The notes under the pieces were generated by a model that saw only the letters and a program-made list of their open reading frames with translations, had not been told where the DNA came from and searched no databases. From Candidatus Roizmanbacteria bacterium (lineage in GTDB: Bacteria; Patescibacteriota; Microgenomatia; UBA1406; GWC2-37-13), in assembly GCA_016186235.1 (NCBI GenBank), contig JACPMD010000089.1:1-5261 (forward strand): a stretch of 5,261 nucleotides of DNA, written 5' to 3'. The position numbers and the translations under genes are program-made. Each line of letters begins with the position of its first letter. Within the stretch, counting starts at the first letter, position 1. This document shows, piece by piece, positions 1 through 4,612 of this stretch.

Positions 1-40
1 CATGCCATGCGAACGCTCTAGCCAGTTGAGCTAACGGCCC
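1..40 (-). tRNA. tRNA-Ala(GGC), 5' half, cut by the window edge
   Basis: Read on the minus strand from 40 to 1, this is the first half of a tRNA that decodes GCC/GCU alanine codons. It shows a seven-base acceptor 5' strand (GGGCCGT, 40-34), TA at tRNA positions 8-9, a perfect D stem (GCTC paired with GAGC) around a D loop with the conserved GG, and then the anticodon stem 5' strand TTCGC. The loop begins A-T-GGC-A-T, with the invariant T before the anticodon GGC at coordinates 6-4, and the first 3' stem base follows. The 3' half, the T arm and the G3-U70 alanine identity pair lie outside the window, so the alanine call rests on the anticodon alone. It is transcribed away from the toxin-antitoxin operon. 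Confidence 0.88.
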
Positions 41-50
41 TTCTCTTTGG

Positions 51-56
51 ATTATA
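51..56 (-). promoter_or_regulatory. Possible -10 box of the tRNA-Ala promoter
   Basis: A perfect TATAAT reads on the minus strand here, placing a start point near base 44, about four bases before the tRNA 5' end. That is a plausible distance for a processed tRNA leader. No good -35 box is visible 16-18 bases upstream. The region is AT-rich and also holds TATAAT on the plus strand at 60-65, so a chance match is possible. Confidence 0.4.
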
Positions 57-88
57 TTCTATAATATCCACAACGATATTTAAAGGCG

Positions 89-117
89 TTGACATTCAAT
101 TCCGTCTGCTGTACACT
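89..117 (+). promoter_or_regulatory. Promoter of the antitoxin-toxin-phosphoribosyltransferase operon
   Basis: A consensus -35 box TTGACA (89-94) is followed after exactly 17 bases by TACACT (112-117), a four-of-six match to TATAAT that keeps the first TA and the last T. The predicted transcription start is near A124, so only about two bases precede the ATG at 126. This would give a leaderless mRNA, in keeping with the absence of any purine-rich ribosome binding site upstream of the antitoxin. The -35 box overlaps a small inverted repeat, TTGA-CAT-TCAA (89-99). Confidence 0.75.
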
Positions 118-124
118 ATGTACA
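110..124 (+). promoter_or_regulatory. Candidate toxin-antitoxin operator: two TGTACA palindromes
   Basis: Two copies of the self-complementary hexamer TGTACA sit at 110-115 and 119-124, nine bases apart centre to centre, covering the -10 box and the predicted start point. Equivalently, TGTAC and GTACA form an inverted repeat with a five-base spacer. From memory of the YefM-YoeB literature, the operator bound by the YefM antitoxin is built on palindromes with a TGTACA core, and the gene that follows encodes a Phd/YefM-family protein. Binding by the antitoxin or the toxin-antitoxin complex here would block RNA polymerase. That this protein binds these sites is an inference. Confidence 0.65.
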
Positions 125-125
125 T

Positions 126-386
126 ATGATAGACAAAACTTTATTTACCGCAACAGAGGCAAGGCAACATTTTTTTGAACTTTTGAGACAAGCAGAAGAG
201 AAAGGAGAAGTAACTATTATTAAAAAAGACGCGAAAAGAAGATTTAAGTTAATCTTTGTAAAAGAGAAAAAAAAGAGAGAAAATGTTGATAAAATCTTAA
301 AAGAAATTGCTGCTATTGGGCTTAAAACAAAACCCTGGGAAGAGATGAAAAAAATTATCGAAACAAGGTATGAAAATCGTCTATGA
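126..386 (+). CDS. Phd/YefM-family type II antitoxin
   Basis: This 86-residue protein is the probable antitoxin of the PIN toxin that follows. Residues 5-45 match the Phd/YefM N-terminal DNA-binding domain: TLFTATEARQHFFELL followed by a short turn and the strand pattern EVTIIKKDAKRRFKLIFV, where family members typically read T-x-x-EAR-x-x-F-x-x-LL, then V-x-I-x-x, then the final strand. The lysine-rich C-terminal tail (about residues 46-86) should be the disordered or helical part that wraps the toxin and masks its active site. The ATG at 126 is chosen because it leaves the usual few residues before the TATEAR motif, and there is no other in-frame start before the stop at 90-92. No Shine-Dalgarno sequence is present, and the promoter predicts a leaderless transcript. 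The stop codon overlaps the toxin start as ATGA, giving translational coupling. Pairing Phd-type antitoxins with PIN toxins is a known mix-and-match combination. Confidence 0.85.
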   Translation: MIDKTLFTATEARQHFFELLRQAEEKGEVTIIKKDAKRRFKLIFVKEKKKRENVDKILKEIAAIGLKTKPWEEMKKIIETRYENRL

Positions 387-823
387 CAACCCTCTACTTA
401 GATGCGAATATCTTTTTTTATCTTGCTGAGAAATCATCTTTATTTTATAAATCCTGTTCAGAATTCTTGCGTTATTGTAAAAAACATTCTATTTCTATTA
501 TTACTTCTGCGGAGACAGTCCAAGAAATTCTCCACTATTCTAAACAAACAAAACAACTTGGTCGTGGAATTCGCATCATACGATCTTCACTTAAATTGAT
601 TAATTACCTTTGCCCTGTGGATAAAGAAATTATCGAAGAATATCTTAATCTCGCGTCGAAATATGTTACTCTTGACAGCAGAGATTTAATACATCTGGCT
701 ACAGGAATCAAAAATCAAGATGTTGTGGATTACATAATTACGTACGACAAAAAGTTACATACAGTGAAAGATATGAAATCTATAGCTCCAGAAACATTTC
801 TTAGATTAACTCATGATATTTAA
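383..823 (+). CDS. PIN-domain ribonuclease toxin, VapC-like
   Basis: This 146-residue protein has the length and layout of a VapC-type toxin, a magnesium-dependent RNase that cuts RNA in the cytoplasm when its antitoxin is degraded. The acidic active-site residues are all visible: D7 in LYLDANIF, E48 in SAETVQEIL (E44 is a less likely alternative), D101 in SRDLIHLA and D122 in IITYDKKL. The ITYDKKL strand-turn and the DLIHLA helix are standard PIN features, so the enzyme looks intact. The RNA target cannot be told from sequence. The start overlaps the antitoxin stop by four bases (383-386), so expression depends on the antitoxin being translated first, and no strong ribosome site is seen. The 3' end overlaps the next gene by 11 bases. 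Sampled base composition is low in GC (17 of 60 at 421-480 and 20 of 60 at 541-600). Confidence 0.88.
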   Translation: MTTLYLDANIFFYLAEKSSLFYKSCSEFLRYCKKHSISIITSAETVQEILHYSKQTKQLGRGIRIIRSSLKLINYLCPVDKEIIEEYLNLASKYVTLDSRDLIHLATGIKNQDVVDYIITYDKKLHTVKDMKSIAPETFLRLTHDI

Positions 824-1448
824 AGATCGACGAGACGCCGGTGAAAAACTGCTAGAAACCTTAAAAAAGAATAAAAGCGTCCAATCTTCTTCTAATACCG
901 TTGTAGTTTCTTTGCTTCGCGGCGGCGTAGTCATCGGAAACGCTATTACTCGAGGCTTGAAAGGCGCTGTTCACCTTCCTCTTGTAGTTGCCAAGATTCC
1001 TGCTCCCGAGAATCCAGAACTCGCCATAGGAGCGCTCTGTTTTGACGTTGTCTATCTCGAAAAAAAAGTCGTCGAATCGCTGGGAATTGAAAGATTTATG
1101 ATTAGAGACCAAATTGAAGTTGCTCGACAAAAACTTAATTCTTACATAAAGCGATTCTCGCTGAAAGAAGATCATTATGGGCAAAATTTAAAAGATTCGC
1201 TCTGCATTCTTACGGATGACGGGGTAGCGACCGGCTCCACGGTAAAAGCTGCGCTGTTATATCTAAGAACTAAAAAACCCGAATCATTATTTCTCGCCAT
1301 TCCTATTGCGCCTGCCGATTTTGACACGAGAGGGTTTGATAATGTGTTCATCCTTTATAAAGATCCCATGTTCTCTGCGGTTTCTCAGTTCTACGAGCGT
1401 TTTCCTCAGGTTGAAGACGAAGAGGTGAAAAAGATTCTTAGAAGCTAA
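813..1448 (+). CDS. Phosphoribosyltransferase-family protein
   Basis: This 211-residue protein belongs to the type I phosphoribosyltransferase fold, which transfers a ribose-5-phosphate group from PRPP to a base or related acceptor. The N-terminus MIFKDRRDAGEKLLETL is typical of a widespread subgroup and fixes the start at 813, although it lies inside the toxin gene. An SLLRGG segment (residues 33-38) forms the pyrophosphate-binding loop region, and KIPAPENPELAIGAL (61-75) matches the conserved K-I-x-x-P-x-NPE-x-AIGA stretch of this subgroup. CILTDDGVATGST (131-143) is the PRPP-binding motif with the paired aspartates D135 and D136. The end, with VSQFYERFPQV, also fits. The acceptor base is unknown; the subgroup is usually annotated only as a phosphoribosyltransferase, so a salvage role is possible but unproven. 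There is no ribosome binding site, and the 11-base overlap with the toxin suggests coupled translation and a three-gene operon. Its 3' end overlaps the convergent nuclease gene by 11 bases. Confidence 0.87.
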   Translation: MIFKDRRDAGEKLLETLKKNKSVQSSSNTVVVSLLRGGVVIGNAITRGLKGAVHLPLVVAKIPAPENPELAIGALCFDVVYLEKKVVESLGIERFMIRDQIEVARQKLNSYIKRFSLKEDHYGQNLKDSLCILTDDGVATGSTVKAALLYLRTKKPESLFLAIPIAPADFDTRGFDNVFILYKDPMFSAVSQFYERFPQVEDEEVKKILRS

Positions 1449-2175
1449 ATTCAATAAAAATAGGTAGGTGATCGGAATAATCTGTCCTGATAATTTGAGC
1501 CGAGTGTACCTGAATGTCATTGGTAGCAAAGACGTAATCAAGTCTCCAATCAAATCCTGTTTTCCATCCGGCGTAGTCATCGAGAGGTTTCGTAAAAGCT
1601 GTTTTTTGCGAAACATCAGGTCCGCACAGCGTAAGGTATTTCTTAAGTTCTCTGATGGTATACGAGTCTGGAGGCGCGTTCAAATCGCCAGAAAAAAGAT
1701 AGGCTCTCTTTTTTTCTTTCACAATTTCTGTCAATGTATCCACCTCACGTATCTTCTCTTCTGTCTCGACGAACTGAGAGATAAACATGAGGTGATCGGT
1801 TGCTACGGTAAGAGGGATACTCCCTAGTTTTAATTCTCCCTCGATATATACCGACCCGTATTTCTCCGCTCGTTGACGCTTTTCTACTTGGGCAGTACAA
1901 GAATATGAGAATTTTGAGATCGGAAACTTACTAAAAATGCCGTTCCCGACGACCTTCGCCTCGTCTTTACTCCAAACCATCCCCGGCTGAAAAAAATAAT
2001 TATAGGAGATTTTTTCGGCAATATATGAGGCGGTATCAATCCCTCTGTTGTATTCCAGACCGCTCGAAAGTTCCTGGAGATTTATAACATCAGGTTGGTA
2101 TTGTCTAATGACCTGGACAATATGTTCAATGTTTTCTTTAAAGAGGATGTTCCATTGAAGAAGTCTCAAAGTCAT
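1438..2175 (-). CDS. Endonuclease/exonuclease/phosphatase-fold protein
   Basis: This 245-residue protein is a complete, single-domain member of the EEP superfamily (DNase I, exonuclease III and inositol phosphatase fold), metal-dependent hydrolases of phosphodiester or phosphate ester bonds. Catalytic motifs appear in order: N9 in LLQWNI, E35 in VINLQE, GNGIFSKFPI (77-86), the central D127-H128 in VATDHL, D164 and N166 in SGDLNAPPDS, D213 in WRLDYVFA, and the terminal D235-H236 in YSDHLPIF. These cover the metal-binding, phosphate-coordinating and general-base positions, so it should be active. The substrate cannot be deduced: DNA, RNA, a nucleotide-linked lipid or a sugar phosphate are all possible. 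It has no signal peptide or membrane segment and is probably cytosolic. The ATG follows the VirB4 stop by 13 bases without a clear Shine-Dalgarno, so it is probably the last gene of the secretion operon. Confidence 0.87.
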   Translation of the reverse strand: MTLRLLQWNILFKENIEHIVQVIRQYQPDVINLQELSSGLEYNRGIDTASYIAEKISYNYFFQPGMVWSKDEAKVVGNGIFSKFPISKFSYSCTAQVEKRQRAEKYGSVYIEGELKLGSIPLTVATDHLMFISQFVETEEKIREVDTLTEIVKEKKRAYLFSGDLNAPPDSYTIRELKKYLTLCGPDVSQKTAFTKPLDDYAGWKTGFDWRLDYVFATNDIQVHSAQIIRTDYSDHLPIFIEFSF

Positions 2176-2188
2176 ACCGCTATGAAAA

Positions 2189-3946
2189 CTATTCTATCAG
2201 AGTTCTTTCTTCGTCTGATGCGATGACCTTAAAACCAACGTGCGAATGGCCGGCAAAAAAGAGTCCTTCCCCTACTCCGGCTGACAAAAGAAAGTGTTTT
2301 TCTCCTCCGGTAAGATAGAATGTTTCGGTTATTTTTTCAACCGCAGCCGGAGACTGCTTTAGGATAATCTGGAGGCTCGAGTTTGTAATGATCGCTTTTC
2401 CCTCATCGGTCGAAAGAAAGTCTTCAACGTCTTGTGTAATGGTGGTGAGGCCGAGCAAATATTTTCGTGCTCTTTTAGCAAAGCTATGAAGATAGGCGCC
2501 TGAGTCTTTATGTTTTATGAGATACCACGCCTCATCGACTACGAGTACTCGTTTTCTTTTATCTTTACGTATTCTGTTCCATACATAGTCCAACACGACA
2601 TACATCGCAACTGGCCTCAGATTTTCCTCTAAATCTCGTATACCAAAAACCGTAAAGGGATTTTTTATGTCAAAATTCGACTGTTGGTTAAAAATTCCCG
2701 ACGCAGAGCCTTTGACAAATTTTTCCAGTCTACTAGAGAGTTCTGTTGCCTCAGGAGTTTCCATCCCAGTGAGTATTTTATAGAGGTCTTCCAAAAGCGG
2801 CGGTTCATTTTTAAATGTTTCTGGATCCTGCGTAATTCCTTTTTCTCGATAGGTCAATACAAGCGCTCTATCTAAAAGCGCATCCTGAGAAGGCGTAAGA
2901 TCTCCCATAATTACCTTCATGAGTGAGTGAAGATCGAGAATTTTATTCGATAATTCATCAGGCTCAGGGTTGACGGTTGTAAGATCGAATGGATTGATTT
3001 TATACTGAGAGCTCGTTGAAAAAACGACAAATTCTCCGCCGACAGACTGCGTCAATTTCTGATATTCATTTTCTGGATCGATGATCAATACGTCTGTCCC
3101 CATCATCAAAAGTCTCAGCGCCTCGAGTTTGACCAAAAAACTCTTCCCGCCTCCTGACTTCCCCAGAATAACAGAGTTGGCATTTTCTAACGTAAACCGG
3201 TCGAAAATAATCAAACTTCCATCATGCTCGTTGATGCCGTATAAAATACCCTCATTTCGTGTAAGAGAAGCTGTTGCAAAGGGAAAGCTCATCGCTAAGG
3301 AAGTCGTGTCCATATTTCTCCAGACAGTCAGCCTGTCATAAAACATAGGCATGGTCGACTTGAATCCCTCCTCCATTTCAAGCGTCGCTTGCTTTGCGAT
3401 GATAAGAAGCGAGGAAGCCACCGCGTCTACCTCCTTGCTAATCCTATTGAGCTCCTCGAGCGTTTCAGCAGGGATAGTAATATACAAACCAAACTGAAAA
3501 AAGCGCTCAGCTCCTTTTGCGAGTTCGGACTGGAGAGCTAAAGCATCATCCAGCGCCACCTGAACAGTCGGATCGACGACTTTTCCGGCTTTGATATCCG
3601 ATTCTATTGTTGCCTCCATCTCTGCTATCTTCCTCTTTAGATCGTCAAGCACTGTTTTTGACTCCGTGGGATAGACGTACATTGAGATATAGAGAGGATG
3701 ATCAAAGGTAATGAGCGAATACAACCAGTTAACAGAAATGTAACGGGGGTATCCTACCACATAGAGCGTTCGGTAATATTTATCGTCGATCTTAATATGA
3801 TTAAAGTCGACCTCAACGTAGGAAGGGGCAATAATATCCTTTACCGAAACCGAGCCTTTCGCCAAAAAGTCAGCGACTTTCTCTGCGTTTGGCAACTCTC
3901 CATTAATTTTCCTTTCGCCTGTTTTTTTCCCAAATAATCCAAGCAT
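2189..3946 (-). CDS. virB4: VirB4/TraC-type secretion ATPase (ATPase half)
   Basis: This 585-residue protein is the motor ATPase of a type IV secretion or conjugative-pilus-like system, expected as a hexamer at the inner face of the membrane. Residues 1-200 are a VirB4-like N-terminal region, including a charged helical stretch (about 96-150) and the GLYITIPAETLEELNRI segment. The RecA-like core follows: Walker A GKSGGGKS (262-269), the VirB4-type IIDPENEY motif (288-295), Walker B RVLVVDEAW (466-474, with D471 and E472), a conserved glutamine in TTITQDVEDF (501-510), NSSLQIILKQ (522-531) and GEGLFFAG (559-566). All key residues are present. No transmembrane segment is seen. It is shorter than classical single-chain VirB4 proteins because the extreme N-domain is a separate upstream gene. 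A strong Shine-Dalgarno supports the ATG at 3946. Assignment to the VirB4 family is firm; whether the machine moves DNA, protein or pilin is not shown. Confidence 0.92.
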   Translation of the reverse strand: MLGLFGKKTGERKINGELPNAEKVADFLAKGSVSVKDIIAPSYVEVDFNHIKIDDKYYRTLYVVGYPRYISVNWLYSLITFDHPLYISMYVYPTESKTVLDDLKRKIAEMEATIESDIKAGKVVDPTVQVALDDALALQSELAKGAERFFQFGLYITIPAETLEELNRISKEVDAVASSLLIIAKQATLEMEEGFKSTMPMFYDRLTVWRNMDTTSLAMSFPFATASLTRNEGILYGINEHDGSLIIFDRFTLENANSVILGKSGGGKSFLVKLEALRLLMMGTDVLIIDPENEYQKLTQSVGGEFVVFSTSSQYKINPFDLTTVNPEPDELSNKILDLHSLMKVIMGDLTPSQDALLDRALVLTYREKGITQDPETFKNEPPLLEDLYKILTGMETPEATELSSRLEKFVKGSASGIFNQQSNFDIKNPFTVFGIRDLEENLRPVAMYVVLDYVWNRIRKDKRKRVLVVDEAWYLIKHKDSGAYLHSFAKRARKYLLGLTTITQDVEDFLSTDEGKAIITNSSLQIILKQSPAAVEKITETFYLTGGEKHFLLSAGVGEGLFFAGHSHVGFKVIASDEERTLIE

Positions 3947-3949
3947 AGA

Positions 3950-4612
3950 TTATCCTCCTGTCAAGACAACATCGGTATAACTATCAACCGGCGCAATTCT
4001 CCTGCCTGTCGAGGTCGGAGCGTAGAGATTATAAAAGAGTTCTGTCAATTCCTGTTTTTGTAAAACCGTCGCGCGCAGTCCAATTTTCGAAAGCAAGCGA
4101 ATAAGGTGGTCTCTTTTTGGATAGAGCGAAGTCTTCGCTCGGCTTATCACGTATTCTTTGTTTAAGCCTTTTGCGCTCACGCCCGAAACACCCATCTCTA
4201 GTGGCGAAAAAGGAACGGTGAAAAAGAATCGTTTCTCTAAAACGGTATTTTTTTTGACAATATTTTTTATAAATTCTCTGTAGCTTGTAAGTCGTTCCCT
4301 GATAAGGTCTTGCTTTTGTTTGGCGATTTTCAACTCGAGATAGTCTAAATATGAGGATATGTCCATTTTTTTGGAGAGAATAAGAATTTGAGTTGGAAAC
4401 GAGAGAGAATTTAGAAGACCTGCATACGCATAGATCATCGAATTTTGTTCTTCCTGCGATAAAAGCCAGAAGTTTACCGCGCCGACCTCGATAACAACTA
4501 CCGCCGAATAGTCTTTCATCAATACAATATCGTCTCGAATATCTTCGATTTCAATAAAGGACTGTGTTGACGCCTTCACCGGCGAAGTTGCTTTTTGAGT
4601 GGCCATACTCAA
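3950..4612 (-). CDS. TraC-like protein: stand-alone N-terminal domain of VirB4
   Basis: This 220-residue soluble protein resembles the TraC-like N-domain family found just before VirB4 in CPR genomes. Recognisable segments are TQSFIEIEDIRDDIVLMKDY (16-35), VIEVGAVNFWLLSQEEQ (40-56), the LLNSLSFPTQILILSKKMDI block (66-85), a basic helical stretch with YREFI (111-115), KRFFFTVPFSP (127-137) and LQKQELTELFYNLYAPT (184-200). These fit the usual pattern: NF-L-S-EEQ, then LNSL-FP-QI, then a Y--FI helix, then a VVP-like strand, then EL-ELFY--Y-P. It presumably forms the membrane-proximal part of the ATPase and contacts PrgI. The start is uncertain. The TTG at 4612 overlaps the PrgI stop as TTGA and has a GAGAG sequence at 4620-4624, seven bases upstream. 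An ATG two codons later (4606) is the alternative and follows the PrgI stop by two bases. No Walker motifs are present, as expected. Confidence 0.85.
   Translation of the reverse strand: MSMATQKATSPVKASTQSFIEIEDIRDDIVLMKDYSAVVVIEVGAVNFWLLSQEEQNSMIYAYAGLLNSLSFPTQILILSKKMDISSYLDYLELKIAKQKQDLIRERLTSYREFIKNIVKKNTVLEKRFFFTVPFSPLEMGVSGVSAKGLNKEYVISRAKTSLYPKRDHLIRLLSKIGLRATVLQKQELTELFYNLYAPTSTGRRIAPVDSYTDVVLTGG
3954..3959 (-). promoter_or_regulatory. Strong Shine-Dalgarno of the VirB4 gene
   Basis: A perfect AGGAGG reads on the minus strand seven bases before the VirB4 ATG. It lies within the last codons of the upstream TraC-like gene, where it encodes part of the final Gly-Gly. It is the only full-consensus ribosome site I found at a gene start in the window. 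It allows the ATPase to be translated independently of its upstream neighbour, and it argues that the gene split is genuine and not a sequencing frameshift. Confidence 0.85.

Noticed and set aside
1..12. CAT anticodon (tRNA-Met) in the partial tRNA
   Set aside because: The CAT triplet is preceded by G, not the invariant T; only GGC sits correctly in the seven-base loop above the TTCGC stem.
41..125. tRNA-linked attachment site of an integrated element
   Set aside because: Integrases usually use the tRNA 3' half, which lies on the other side, and no integrase or direct repeat of the tRNA sequence is seen in the window.
384..386. Recoded TGA (glycine) as in some CPR lineages
   Set aside because: TGA ends the antitoxin and the PrgI gene exactly at four-base junctions with the next gene, which is normal stop usage.
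861..1184. Minus-strand open frame of 107 codons opposite the phosphoribosyltransferase
   Set aside because: It shows no family motif and lies fully antisense to a gene with clear conserved motifs; its composition is that of a shadow frame.
1425..1470. Bidirectional terminator between the converging operons
   Set aside because: Only a four-base-arm repeat (TTCT-T-AGAA) is present, with no GC-rich stem and no suitable T tract.
1287..1827. Open frames at 1287-1616 (minus) and 1468-1827 (plus) around the convergent junction
   Set aside because: Both overlap the nuclease gene or the end of the phosphoribosyltransferase in other frames and have no recognisable domain or ribosome site.
3940..3960. 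Frameshift splitting a single VirB4 gene into two
   Set aside because: The upstream protein ends naturally, the downstream gene has its own ATG and a perfect AGGAGG at seven bases, and the split arrangement is familiar from CPR genomes.
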